Positions 1 to 8,567 of a stretch of DNA of 53,087 nucleotides are shown here, piece by piece; within the stretch, counting starts at the first letter, position 1, and each line of letters begins with the position of its first letter. The DNA lies in assembly GCA_030529655.1 (NCBI GenBank), contig JAUMWJ010000002.1:7010-60096 (forward strand), given 5' to 3'. The DNA comes from Eubacteriales bacterium. Lineage in GTDB: Bacteria; Bacillota; Clostridia; Oscillospirales; Oscillospiraceae. A model generated the notes under the pieces. The model was not told the origin of the DNA, did not search any database, and saw only the letters and a program-made list of their open reading frames with translations. Made by a program: the position numbers and the translations under genes.

Positions 1-50
1 ATGATCCTCTCCCTCATTTGATTTCATAGGGCAGTATATGTCACGCGTAT

Positions 51-80
51 CAAAAAAGTGCCTGTCTTGCGACAGGCACC
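51..80 (-). terminator. Rho-independent terminator
   Basis: A perfect 9-bp stem (58-66 with 71-79) has a TTGC loop. Read on the minus strand it is followed by six T residues (52-57). It would end transcripts coming leftward from the nth side or from the structured region at 88-230. Confidence 0.75.
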
Positions 81-87
81 CTTGAAG

Positions 88-230
88 TCAAAAAAGTGTA
101 AATCACTTTTTTGAGATTGCAGGCTGCTGCGCGCATAATTTGCCTGCTTATGGCAGTCAAATTCCACACTTGCAGCCTGAGAAGTATTTTTTCTCACGTA
201 CACGCCGCGAGAAAAATGGTTTGAATTCTT
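88..230 (-). ncRNA. Structured intergenic region, candidate small RNA
   Basis: This stretch has no convincing ORF but several inverted repeats. They are a perfect 11-bp stem at 88-98/104-114, an outer stem 120-127/172-179 enclosing a nested hairpin with AATTTG/CAAATT and CTGC/GCAG arms, and a TTCTC/GAGAA hairpin near 190-220. Read leftward it ends at the strong terminator at 51-80. That arrangement would suit a small RNA of about 150-190 nt. In several Firmicutes the 6S RNA gene lies close to rarA, as here, but I cannot show the 6S central bubble. The strand and identity are therefore guesses. Confidence 0.3.
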
Positions 231-279
231 TTTACCTGATGGTATGAGGGACTGTGATTCATTTCAGCAGACACGATTT

Positions 280-912
280 TTATGTATTGCTGAAATCGCA
301 CAACTCACGAAGAGGGCATTCCTCGCATTTCGGGCCTCGTGCCATACAGAGGGCACGGCCGTGCAGCACCATGCGGTGGCAGAAATCGCTGGATTCTTCC
401 GGCGCAATAGCGTTTCGAAGCTGCTGTTCCACCTTTACGGGGTCTTTGCTGCCGTCGGTAATACCCAACCGTCCGCTAATGCGGATACAGTGGGTGTCGC
501 ACACATAACCCTCCATACCGTAGATGTCTCCCAAGATCAGATTCGCCGTCTTGCGTCCTACACCGGGCAGGGAAAGGAGATCCTCCATGTTGTCGGGTAC
601 AACACCGTTAAATCGCGCCAGCAGCATTTTTGCGCTTGCCACAATGTCGCGGGATTTGGCGCGCCAGAAGCCACAGGAATGGACATATTCGCCCACCTCG
701 TCCACATCAGCTTCAGCAAAGGATTGCAGGGTGGGAAAACGGGCAAACAGCGCCGGGGAGATTTTATTGACTCGTTCATCCGTGCATTGGGCGGCCAAAC
801 GCACGGAAAAAAGCAGTTCGTAATCCTTTTTGTAATCCAAAGAGCAGGCCGCGTCAGGGTAGAGTGCCTTCAAACGGAATATGATCTCATGGATTTCCTG
901 TTTTGTTTTCAT
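280..912 (-). CDS. nth: Endonuclease III (DNA glycosylase/AP lyase)
   Basis: This is a base-excision repair enzyme that removes oxidised pyrimidines and cleaves at the abasic site. The 210-residue length is normal for the family. The helix-hairpin-helix (LPGVGRKTA, about 115-123) holds the catalytic Lys at 121, and the catalytic Asp is at 139 (CDTHCIR). The C-terminal 4Fe-4S ligands follow the classic C-x6-C-x2-C-x5-C spacing (Cys 189, 196, 199, 205). The ATG at 912 follows a GAGGTGA ribosome site. The gene is divergent from rarA, so two repair genes share one intergenic region of about 110 bp. The main body is intact. Confidence 0.96.
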   Translation of the reverse strand: MKTKQEIHEIIFRLKALYPDAACSLDYKKDYELLFSVRLAAQCTDERVNKISPALFARFPTLQSFAEADVDEVGEYVHSCGFWRAKSRDIVASAKMLLARFNGVVPDNMEDLLSLPGVGRKTANLILGDIYGMEGYVCDTHCIRISGRLGITDGSKDPVKVEQQLRNAIAPEESSDFCHRMVLHGRALCMARGPKCEECPLRELCDFSNT

Positions 913-1026
913 GGGGTATCACCTCATGGCTATTATAGCAACAGCGCAAGAAAATTGCAAATCAGGGATGCAAAATAGGAAAGAATATGTTATAATATCA
1001 CATTATCATGCAAAGGAGGCGATGAT

Positions 1027-2286
1027 ATGCGACCGTTGGCAGATGAGATCCGACCCCAGACCTTGGACCAGGTGGCAGGACAAAAGCATCTTCTGGGGGA
1101 TGGTGCGCTGTTGCGCCGTATTATTGAAAGCGGCACAAGCACAAACCTGATATTCTACGGGCCATCCGGCACGGGAAAGACCACCATTGCCAATATCATC
1201 GCCAAGCGCACAGAAAAGACGCTGTATCATCTCAATGCCACTACGGCTTCCTTGCAGGATGTAAAGGATGTCATCGCCGATGTGGATACCATGCTGGCAC
1301 CTAACGGTGTGTTGCTGTATCTGGATGAGATTCAGTATTTTAATAAAAAACAGCAGCAGAGTCTGCTGGAGTTTATGGAGAACGGCAAGATCACCCTGAT
1401 CGCATCCACCACGGAAAATCCGTATTTTTACATTTATAATGCCCTGCTTTCCCGCAGTACGGTGTTCGAGTTCAAGCCGCTTTCACCGGAGGAAACCGTC
1501 CCTGCGATTGAGCGTGCATTGCACATTTTACAGCAGCGCAGCGGTCTGCCCTTTACCTGGGACGAATATGTACCTGCCACGGTAGCGGCTGCTTGCGGCG
1601 GTGATGTGCGAAAGGCCATTAACGCGGTAGAACTGCTGTATCGTTCAGCGCGGCCGGCAAACGGTGCATTGCATATAACTTGTGACGATGCACGGCAGCT
1701 TGCCCAGCGCAGTGCCATGCGCTACGATCGGGAGGGCGATGAGCATTTTGATCTGCTCTCGGCACTGCAAAAGTCTATCCGTGGCTCGGATCCCGATGCA
1801 GCGGTGTATTATTTGGGCCGTTTGTTAGCAGCAGGTGATTTGCTGTCACCATGCCGTCGCCTGCTTGTCATTGCGGCTGAGGATGTGGGACTCGCCTATC
1901 CCCAAGCCATCGTGGTGACAAAAGCGTGTGTGGATGCGGCACTGCAAATCGGCCTGCCCGAAGCCAGATTGCCCTTGGCAGAGGCGGCGGTTCTGCTGGC
2001 TACAGCGCCGAAATCCAACTCGGCGCATAATGCCATCGTTGCCGCCATGGCAGATATAGAAGCCGGTAAGGTGGGACAGATCCCGCGCCATTTGCAAAAT
2101 GTCCACGCTGACAGCGCCGGAACGGGTAAGGTGGCAGCGTACAAGTACCCCCATAACTATCCCAATCACTATGTCAAGCAGCGTTATCTGCCTGAATCGC
2201 TGGGTGATACCTCATATTATGAGTACGGTGAAAATAAGACCGAACAAGCTGCCAAACGCTATTGGGACGGCATCAAAAAGGAGTGA
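1027..2286 (+). CDS. rarA: Replication-associated recombination protein A (AAA+ ATPase)
   Basis: RarA/MgsA is a clamp-loader-like AAA+ ATPase that acts at stalled replication forks. The 419-residue protein has Walker A (GPSGTGKT, 45-52) and Walker B (LLYLDE, about 96-101). Its C-terminal part carries the family signatures AAEDVGLA and the Y-K-Y-P-H motif near 375. The ATG at 1027 has a strong AAAGGAGG site seven bases upstream, and a TATAAT box lies near 990. The DUF951 gene starts 4 bp after the stop, so the two are probably co-transcribed. Confidence 0.95.
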   Translation: MRPLADEIRPQTLDQVAGQKHLLGDGALLRRIIESGTSTNLIFYGPSGTGKTTIANIIAKRTEKTLYHLNATTASLQDVKDVIADVDTMLAPNGVLLYLDEIQYFNKKQQQSLLEFMENGKITLIASTTENPYFYIYNALLSRSTVFEFKPLSPEETVPAIERALHILQQRSGLPFTWDEYVPATVAAACGGDVRKAINAVELLYRSARPANGALHITCDDARQLAQRSAMRYDREGDEHFDLLSALQKSIRGSDPDAAVYYLGRLLAAGDLLSPCRRLLVIAAEDVGLAYPQAIVVTKACVDAALQIGLPEARLPLAEAAVLLATAPKSNSAHNAIVAAMADIEAGKVGQIPRHLQNVHADSAGTGKVAAYKYPHNYPNHYVKQRYLPESLGDTSYYEYGENKTEQAAKRYWDGIKKE

Positions 2287-2290
2287 GCAG

Positions 2291-2482
2291 ATGGAGCTGC
2301 ATTTACATGATACGGTGGAACTGAAGAAGGAGCATCCCTGCGGCAGCCGACAGTGGGAGGTCATGCGCGTGGGCATGGATATTAAGCTGCGTTGTCTTGG
2401 CTGCGGTCATGAGGTAATGGCACCGCGCCGTAAGGTGGAAAAAAGCATCAAACGAATCGTGTCGAAGGAGGAACACACATGA
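2291..2482 (+). CDS. DUF951 domain-containing protein
   Basis: A 63-residue protein of the DUF951 family, which is widespread in Firmicutes and of unknown function. It has an N-terminal beta-rich stretch (MELHLHDTVELKKEHPCGS), the typical W-E-V-M-R-V-G-D-I-K-L-R-C pattern, a CLGCG zinc-ribbon-like half site and a basic C-terminus ending in VEKSIKRIV. The start is the ATG four bases after rarA, preceded by AAGGAG inside the rarA stop region. A longer upstream reading in this frame lies inside rarA and is not used. The small residue count is normal for the family. Confidence 0.85.
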   Translation: MELHLHDTVELKKEHPCGSRQWEVMRVGMDIKLRCLGCGHEVMAPRRKVEKSIKRIVSKEEHT

Positions 2483-2577
2483 GAAACAAGTGGGTAAGAT
2501 ATGTGGCGATGGGCGTTGCGCTGTTGATGGCCGTTGTCATGCTGGCATCGTTAATTATTCCCTATATCAATATGTGA
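2479..2577 (+). CDS. Small single-pass membrane protein (32 aa)
   Basis: This short ORF starts at an ATGA overlap with the DUF951 stop and has a good upstream site (GAAGGAGGA). The product is MRNKWVRYVAMGVALLMAVV followed by MLASLIIPYINM. It has a basic N-terminus and one hydrophobic helix covering most of the rest. It is translationally coupled to DUF951 and lies upstream of spoIIGA. I do not recognise a family. The coupling, the ribosome site and the clean membrane-protein composition make it likely to be real. Confidence 0.6.
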   Translation: MRNKWVRYVAMGVALLMAVVMLASLIIPYINM

Positions 2578-2678
2578 ATCGTTATACATAGAGGGCGGAG
2601 GATTTTCTCCGCCTTCTTTTTTTGACCTCTTTTGCACAAGGAGCAGCGTATAATGAACAAGCAGAGAGGAGGAGAAAC

Positions 2679-3611
2679 ATGACAGTCATCTATGTGGACA
2701 GAATTTTCTTCCTCAATACCGTGCTGGATTATCTGCTGCTTTTGGCGACAGCGCGACTGGCAGGCACACCGCTGCGCCGTAAGCGTTTGCTGCTGTGTGC
2801 TGTTGTCGGTGGATGCTATGCCGTGGCAGTTTTTCTGCCCCATGGCGCTTGGCTGGCACACCCGTTTGCGAAGTTGCTTTCCGGCGTAGCGATTGCCTTC
2901 CTCGCATTTGCCAAAGAGCCGCGCCGTTATCGTCTTATGCTGCTGTTTTTCCTGCTGTCTGCTGCGTTGGCGGGACTTGTACTGGCGCTTGGTTTGGCAA
3001 GCGGCTCGCCGCGCGTATTTTTCAGCCGCATTTACTATGCCGACATCAGTTGGCCGATGTTATTGCTCGCAGCGACAGGTTTCTATCTGCTGCTGCAGTT
3101 GGTATTTCGACAAGGCGCACGACATGGGGGAGGAGAGCTTATGGATGTGACGGTTCATATCGGAGGAAAAGAGCACAGTGTAAGAGTACTGCATGACACA
3201 GGCAATACACTGCGTGATCCGGTCAATGCCCAGCCGGTCTTGGTACTGGAGCGCAGAGCGCTGCACGAATTTTGGACGAGTGATGAAGTGCAGATCCTGT
3301 CAGGAGATGCGCCGCCGGAGGAGAAAATGGCACGACTGTATCGTCAAGGTACGCGATACCATTTCAGTCTGCTGCCATATCGCAGTGTGGGAGTGGCGGA
3401 TGGTCTGCTTTTGGCGGTACGCAGTGATTACATACGGATCGGACGCAAAAAATATCCCCGAACACTGATTGCGTTATCGGATCACGCTGTCAGTGACGGA
3501 GGTGGCTATCAGGGCCTTTGGGGCGGTGAAGAAAGGGGCGAGGAATGCCATGCTCAAAAAGTGGCGGCAGAAGATCCAGCTGTGGATCATACGGCACAGT
3601 GGGCCGGATAA
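2679..3611 (+). CDS. spoIIGA: Sporulation sigma-E factor-processing peptidase SpoIIGA
   Basis: SpoIIGA is the mother-cell aspartic protease that removes the pro-sequence of sigma-E after a SpoIIR signal from the forespore. The 310-residue protein has five hydrophobic helices in residues 1-145, beginning with the typical YVDRIFFLN start. A soluble domain follows with the catalytic [12 protein letters not shown] motif (Asp 173) and the conserved [10 protein letters not shown] near the C-terminus. The ATG at 2679 follows GAGGAGG. About 20 C-terminal residues beyond the family end overlap the start of sigE by 62 bp, an unusually deep overlap that suggests coupled expression of protease and substrate. 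Confidence 0.93.
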   Translation: MTVIYVDRIFFLNTVLDYLLLLATARLAGTPLRRKRLLLCAVVGGCYAVAVFLPHGAWLAHPFAKLLSGVAIAFLAFAKEPRRYRLMLLFFLLSAALAGLVLALGLASGSPRVFFSRIYYADISWPMLLLAATGFYLLLQLVFRQGARHGGGELMDVTVHIGGKEHSVRVLHDTGNTLRDPVNAQPVLVLERRALHEFWTSDEVQILSGDAPPEEKMARLYRQGTRYHFSLLPYRSVGVADGLLLAVRSDYIRIGRKKYPRTLIALSDHAVSDGGGYQGLWGGEERGEECHAQKVAAEDPAVDHTAQWAG

Positions 3612-4257
3612 GGTCATGTATATCGGCGGCAGTGATACCTTGCCGCCACCCCTTCCGCGAGAAGAGGAAGCGGAACTGATCGGGCGTCTTGACAGCGGTG
3701 AAGTGCAGGTGCGCCAAACGCTGATCGAGCGAAATCTGCGTCTGGTGGTGTATATTGCCCGACGATTTGAAAATACAGGTATCAATATCGAAGATCTGAT
3801 CTCTATCGGTACCATTGGGTTGATCAAAGCGGTCAATACATTTAAAGCGGATAAAAATATCAAGCTGGCGACTTATGCCTCGCGCTGTATTGAAAACGAG
3901 ATATTGATGTATCTGCGTAAAAATACATCCTCCCGCACGGAGATCAGCTTCGATGAGCCGCTTAATACCGACTGGGATGGCAAGGAGCTGTTGCTAAGCG
4001 ATGTATTGGGTACAGAGAGCGATACTGTCATGCGTCCCATTGAGGCAGATGTGGATCGCAAACTGCTCAACGATGCGGTAGAGAAACTATCGGAACGGGA
4101 ACAGGATATTATTGTCATGCGGTTTGGACTTCGCGGACAAAAGGAGCTGACTCAAAAAGAGGTGGCCGACAAACTCGGTATTTCCCAATCCTATATCTCC
4201 CGTTTGGAAAAACGCATCATTTCCCGATTGAAGCGTGAGATCATACGAATGAGCTGA
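3550..4257 (+). CDS. sigE: RNA polymerase sporulation sigma-E factor
   Basis: Sigma-E is the first mother-cell sigma factor of endospore formation. The 235-residue protein starts with an amphipathic, basic pro-sequence ([16 protein letters not shown]) and the conserved processing region [12 protein letters not shown] (24-35) that SpoIIGA recognises. Region 2 ([21 protein letters not shown]) and a region 4 helix-turn-helix ([21 protein letters not shown]) are intact. The start is ATG 3550 with AGGGGCGAGG upstream. An upstream in-frame extension to 3469 lies within spoIIGA and lacks the sigma-E N-terminus. A strong terminator follows at 4261. Confidence 0.95.
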   Translation: MLKKWRQKIQLWIIRHSGPDKVMYIGGSDTLPPPLPREEEAELIGRLDSGEVQVRQTLIERNLRLVVYIARRFENTGINIEDLISIGTIGLIKAVNTFKADKNIKLATYASRCIENEILMYLRKNTSSRTEISFDEPLNTDWDGKELLLSDVLGTESDTVMRPIEADVDRKLLNDAVEKLSEREQDIIVMRFGLRGQKELTQKEVADKLGISQSYISRLEKRIISRLKREIIRMS

Positions 4258-4260
4258 TAA

Positions 4261-4297
4261 AAAATCCGTAAAGGGCAGCACCCTTTACGGATTTTTG
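4261..4297. terminator. Bidirectional terminator between sigE and the XRE gene
   Basis: A perfect stem (ATCCGTAAAGGG with CCCTTTACGGAT) has a CAGCA loop. T residues flank one side and A residues the other. It separates the convergent sigE and XRE regulator genes and can serve both strands. Confidence 0.85.
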
Positions 4298-4303
4298 TGT
4301 GGA

Positions 4304-5032
4304 TCAGAGAAAAAGTGTGGTGGGACGATTGATTACCATCATGTTATAGTATTTCAGCAGATGATATTCGTCCTTATCCAGTTTGATGGCATTGATCAGC
4401 AGATCATTTTCCTCTAACGGCTGCTTGGAAATCATCGTTTTGATGGCAATAGGCGCAAAAAACGGTGAACTGCCGATGCCGGAGAGCAATCCGATGGCAG
4501 GGGTGTGGTTCTGCATGGGGTTAAGCATACAGATATACATTTTCTCGGCCTCGTTGATCTGGTTATTGAGTACCATATGCGTAATGGTGTCGTATGGCTT
4601 CATTTCACCGGTAAACAGGTGCTGACACCGTTCGGGATTATGGAACGACTCCACGCCCAGATACAAGATCACATCAATGGCATTGCCTGAGGTGGACGGG
4701 GAAAAGCAAAGAAGCGAGCGCACCAACTGCCGTATACGCCCGTCATAATAGTACATATAGGCGTGTGGCTGATTAAAATAGAAATTCTGGGGCAGCACCG
4801 GCTCGGAATGAAAAACCGGCGGCTGATAATCCACAAAGCATTTCAAATCCACATCCAACACCTTTGCGATACTGTATAGCGTTTCCACATCAATGGTGAT
4901 AGAACCGTTTTCGTACTTGGAAAGTGTCGCCTTGCTTTTGTTGATCATGGCGGAAAACTGCTCGATCGTATAACCGTGGCTTTTTCGGTATTTTTTAATG
5001 CGTTGCCCGACGTGATAAGAGAATGAACCCAT
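4304..5032 (-). CDS. XRE-family transcriptional regulator
   Basis: A 242-residue protein with an N-terminal Cro/C1-type helix-turn-helix (about 4-62: VGQRIKKYRKSHGYTIEQFS, SKATLSKYENG, ETLYSIAKVLDVDL). A C-terminal domain of about 170 residues has no motif I recognise and is probably a sensory or oligomerisation part. I chose ATG 5032 over the GTG 21 bases upstream because GGGAGGTG lies at the right distance before it. A sigma-A promoter lies at 5062-5090. The gene stands alone between convergent sigE and divergent addB. Its target is unknown. Confidence 0.8.
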   Translation of the reverse strand: MGSFSYHVGQRIKKYRKSHGYTIEQFSAMINKSKATLSKYENGSITIDVETLYSIAKVLDVDLKCFVDYQPPVFHSEPVLPQNFYFNQPHAYMYYYDGRIRQLVRSLLCFSPSTSGNAIDVILYLGVESFHNPERCQHLFTGEMKPYDTITHMVLNNQINEAEKMYICMLNPMQNHTPAIGLLSGIGSSPFFAPIAIKTMISKQPLEENDLLINAIKLDKDEYHLLKYYNMMVINRPTTLFL

Positions 5033-5061
5033 TGAAAACACCTCCCGGTTCACTTGAATGA

Positions 5062-5090
5062 ATTATACCAAACATTCCGTAAGTCGTCAA
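5062..5090 (-). promoter_or_regulatory. Sigma-A promoter of the XRE regulator
   Basis: On the minus strand, TTGACG (5090-5085) is followed after 17 bp by TATAAT (5067-5062). This is five of six plus six of six consensus matches. Confidence 0.8.
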
Positions 5091-5147
5091 TAGAAGTTTC
5101 ATAACAGGAAACAGGAGGTGTGCCAGGTGATGCCGTTTGTTTCCCAC

Positions 5148-5176
5148 TTTACAAAGTATTGCCGAGGAAATATAAT
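5148..5176 (+). promoter_or_regulatory. Sigma-A promoter of addBA
   Basis: TTTACA (5148-5153) is followed after 17 bp by TATAAT (5171-5176), 38 bp before the addB start. Confidence 0.7.
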
Positions 5177-5213
5177 ATAATAAATAAGAGTTAAAAACAG
5201 AGGAGAGGTCGCT

Positions 5214-8200
5214 ATGCTGAAGATTTGGATGGGACGAGCAGGGTCCGGCAAATCCCGAAAGGTGCTGGAAACCATTCAGGCGCTGCGCTCACAGCGCGGT
5301 CAGGTACTGATGGTGCCGGAGCACACCTCGCATGAGGCGGAAGTGGATCTGTGCCGTGCTTTAGGCGAAACCGCATCTCGTGATGCGGAAGTGCTGAGTT
5401 TTCGCGCTCTTTCCCGTCGTGTCCTGTCCCAGACCGGCGGCCTTTCAGATATTACGCTGGATAACGGCGGTAAACTGCTGACCATGCGCCTTGCCCTGCA
5501 GGAGGTACATAGCCAGTTAAAGGTGTTCGGCAAACCCTCTCAGCGTCCGGCTTTTTTGCGCCAGCTCACCGATTTGGCGGAGGAGTTTTACGCCTATGAG
5601 ATCTCGCCGGAGAGACTTTATGAGCAGGTAGAGAATATGGAAGGCACCATGGGTGATAAGCTGCGCTCTGTTGCCTTGATTTTCGCGGCCTATGATGCCA
5701 AGCTGCACAATGAAACCGTAGATGCCCGTTCCCGTATGCAGAAACTCCGCGATCATATGGAAGATTCCGATTATCTGCGGGATAAGGATGTTTATTTTGA
5801 CGGCTTTTCTTATTTCAACAAGCAGGAGGAGAGCGTTCTTTCCGTCATTCTGCATCAAGCTCATGATGTCACCGTGACGCTATTGGGCGATGAGGGAGAT
5901 ACTCCGCTTTTTCTCAATGCCTTGCAGCAGAAAGAACGCCTGATCCGCATGGCAAAGGAATGTGGCATTGCGTGCAAGGTAGAATACTTTACAAATACTG
6001 TCAATACAGCGTTAGAGCACTTAGAAGCTCACTTTTTTGGCGCAGATACACCGTGGGAGGAAGAAACGGAGCAGATTCACCTCTATGAAGCGGGAACGGC
6101 CTATACCGAAGTGGAAGCGACAGCGGCGCGGATTTTGCGCTTGGTGCGCAGCGGACAGTATCGGTTCCGCGATATGGCTGTGTCGGCCAGAAATATGGAA
6201 GAATACGGCCCGATTTTAGAGAATATTTTTCGGCGCAGCGGAATCCCGGTCTATCTGAGCCGCCGCAGTGATATTCTGCAAAAGCCGATCCTCACATTCC
6301 TTTTAAGTGCTGTTGATGCGGTGACGGGCGGTTTTGAGTATGAGGATATGTTCCGGTATTTGAAAACCGGTATGGCAGGGATCACAGTTGATGAATGTGA
6401 TATACTGGAAAACTATGTGATCTGCTGGGATATTCGTGGTAATATGTGGCTGCGTGACGGCGATTGGACAGCAAATCCCGACGGTTACGGTCAGGAGATG
6501 ACTGAAGAGCGTAGGACGCGACTGGAGGAGATCAACCGAATCCGAAGCCGGATCAAAAGCACGCTGTTGCCCTTAAGCGATGGCATGAAATCATTGCCAA
6601 CAGCCAAGGAGAAAGCAAAACTGCTTTACACATTTGCTGCGGCATCCGACGTGCCTAAGACGCTTCAGAAAAAGGCGGAAATACTGTTTGAGAGCGGACA
6701 TGTACAGTTGGCGGAGGAGTATCAGCAGCTTTGGACGATCTTCTGTGATGTGTTGGATCAGTTTGTGGAAATTTTGGGGGATACGGAGCTTTCCGGCGAG
6801 GAGTTTGCCAAACTCTTACGTTTGGTGCTGACACAGTATAGTGTTGGCTCCATCCCTGCAACTTTGGATCAGGTGAAGGTCAGCGAGATCACCCGCAATG
6901 ACCGCCACCGTGTGAAGTGCCTGTTTTTACTGGGCGCCAATGATCATGTGCTGCCCGGTGTGAACAGTGGCAGCGGCATTTTAGATGAGGAAGATCGCGC
7001 AGCATTGCAGCAGCGTGAGATCTTGCTTTCCGATGCGACTTTTGATCCGCTGGATCATGAATTGCAAAATATTTATGCGTGTCTTGCACAGCCTACGGAA
7101 TTACTTGCTGTCAGCTATCCGACTACTGATCTTGACGGCGCACAGCTGCGTCCGTCTTTTGTGGTGGAGCGTATCGAGAAGCTGTTTCCGAAGGTGAAAC
7201 GTCAGCATGAGGACTTGTCTTACCGGGGAGAAATGGTGGAGACAGCGCTGGAGATGGCGGGAGACAACCACAGGTTATGGCAGTATTTCTCCGCCCTTGT
7301 ACCCTATCGAAACGCACTGCTTGCCATGGAACGAGCCAAGCAAATACAGCGAGGTCGTCTGTCGCCGGAAGCGGTGCGTTCCCTCTACGGCAACAGTATC
7401 CGGATGTCGGCCTCCCGCATGGATCAGGTGAAAAAATGCCATTTCGGTTATTTTATGCAGTACGGCCTCCGTGCCAAGGAGCGCAAAAGCGCTGGCTTTG
7501 AAGCACCGGAAATTGGCACCTTTATCCATTATTTGCTGGAAAATGTTACCCGTGATGTGATGGAAAAGGGCGGCTACGGAAAGATGGAAAAGGACGAACT
7601 GCATCGCATTGTCAAGCATTATGTGGATCTTTATGCCACCACACAAATTGACCGCTATCAGGAAAAAAGTGCCCGATTCCGCTACCTTTTCGGCCGCTTA
7701 CGGCATACAGCGGTGGCGATTATCGAAAACATAGCCGATGAGCTGGCGCAGTCGGATTTTAAACCCATGGCATTTGAACTGGACTTCAGCGCCAACGGTG
7801 ATCTGCCTGCGGTGACGATCCATGAGGGTGATACCACATTGTGTGTGGGCGGCAAGGTGGACCGCGTGGACGGTTGGATACATGACGGGAAGCTGTATTT
7901 GCGCGTGGTGGACTACAAGACGGGCCACAAGAAGTTTGACTTATCCGATCTGCAATACGGATTGGGGATCCAGATGCTGCTGTATCTGTTTGCGCTGGAA
8001 AGGGAAGGCGAAGCATATTTTGGTATGCCTATCGTGCCGGCAGGTGTGCTGTATTTACCGGCGCGTGATGAGATTTTAAGGCAGGAGCGCAGCATTTCTG
8101 CGGAAAAATTGCAGCAGGCCATGGAAAAAGAACTGCGGAGAAGCGGCATGGTGCTCTCGCAGCCGGAGGTGCTGCAGGCCATGGAGCACAGTGCATTGGA

Positions 8201-8567
8201 ATCACCATGCTATCTGCCGATTCACGTGGGGAAAGAGGGCGGTATCAGCGGCGGTATCGCTACCGCAACACAGCTTGGAAAGTTGGGACGGTATGTGGAC
8301 AAGCTGCTGCATGAGATTGCACGGGAGCTGTCCCAGGGCAATATTGACGCTGATCCTTGCAGTCGTGGCCCACAGGACAATGCCTGCACCTACTGCGAAT
8401 TTGCCTCGGCTTGCTGTTTTGAGGACGGACGGGGAAATGACAAGATGCGCTCTATCGGAAAAGTGGAGCCGGATGTGTTCTGGCAGTTTGTAGAAAAGAA
8501 AACGGGAGAGGAGGAGACATATGGCGGAGATCAAACTGACGCCCCAACAGGCGACAGCGGTACATGA
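5214..8567 (+). CDS. addB: ATP-dependent helicase/deoxyribonuclease subunit B
   Basis: AddB is one half of the AddAB helicase-nuclease that resects double-strand breaks and recognises Chi for RecA loading, the Firmicute counterpart of RecBCD. The 1117-residue protein opens with a Walker A loop (GRAGSGKS, 7-14). Near the C-terminus it has a RecB-type nuclease core (GGKVDRVD followed by VDYKTG). Cysteines consistent with an iron-sulfur staple flank this core (QVKKCHFGYFMQYGL upstream; C-x9-C-x2-C-x5-CC downstream). The ATG at 5214 has GGAGAGG upstream. The last 47 bp overlap addA, indicating coupled translation of the two subunits. Confidence 0.93.
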   Translation: MLKIWMGRAGSGKSRKVLETIQALRSQRGQVLMVPEHTSHEAEVDLCRALGETASRDAEVLSFRALSRRVLSQTGGLSDITLDNGGKLLTMRLALQEVHSQLKVFGKPSQRPAFLRQLTDLAEEFYAYEISPERLYEQVENMEGTMGDKLRSVALIFAAYDAKLHNETVDARSRMQKLRDHMEDSDYLRDKDVYFDGFSYFNKQEESVLSVILHQAHDVTVTLLGDEGDTPLFLNALQQKERLIRMAKECGIACKVEYFTNTVNTALEHLEAHFFGADTPWEEETEQIHLYEAGTAYTEVEATAARILRLVRSGQYRFRDMAVSARNMEEYGPILENIFRRSGIPVYLSRRSDILQKPILTFLLSAVDAVTGGFEYEDMFRYLKTGMAGITVDECDILENYVICWDIRGNMWLRDGDWTANPDGYGQEMTEERRTRLEEINRIRSRIKSTLLPLSDGMKSLPTAKEKAKLLYTFAAASDVPKTLQKKAEILFESGHVQLAEEYQQLWTIFCDVLDQFVEILGDTELSGEEFAKLLRLVLTQYSVGSIPATLDQVKVSEITRNDRHRVKCLFLLGANDHVLPGVNSGSGILDEEDRAALQQREILLSDATFDPLDHELQNIYACLAQPTELLAVSYPTTDLDGAQLRPSFVVERIEKLFPKVKRQHEDLSYRGEMVETALEMAGDNHRLWQYFSALVPYRNALLAMERAKQIQRGRLSPEAVRSLYGNSIRMSASRMDQVKKCHFGYFMQYGLRAKERKSAGFEAPEIGTFIHYLLENVTRDVMEKGGYGKMEKDELHRIVKHYVDLYATTQIDRYQEKSARFRYLFGRLRHTAVAIIENIADELAQSDFKPMAFELDFSANGDLPAVTIHEGDTTLCVGGKVDRVDGWIHDGKLYLRVVDYKTGHKKFDLSDLQYGLGIQMLLYLFALEREGEAYFGMPIVPAGVLYLPARDEILRQERSISAEKLQQAMEKELRRSGMVLSQPEVLQAMEHSALESPCYLPIHVGKEGGISGGIATATQLGKLGRYVDKLLHEIARELSQGNIDADPCSRGPQDNACTYCEFASACCFEDGRGNDKMRSIGKVEPDVFWQFVEKKTGEEETYGGDQTDAPTGDSGT

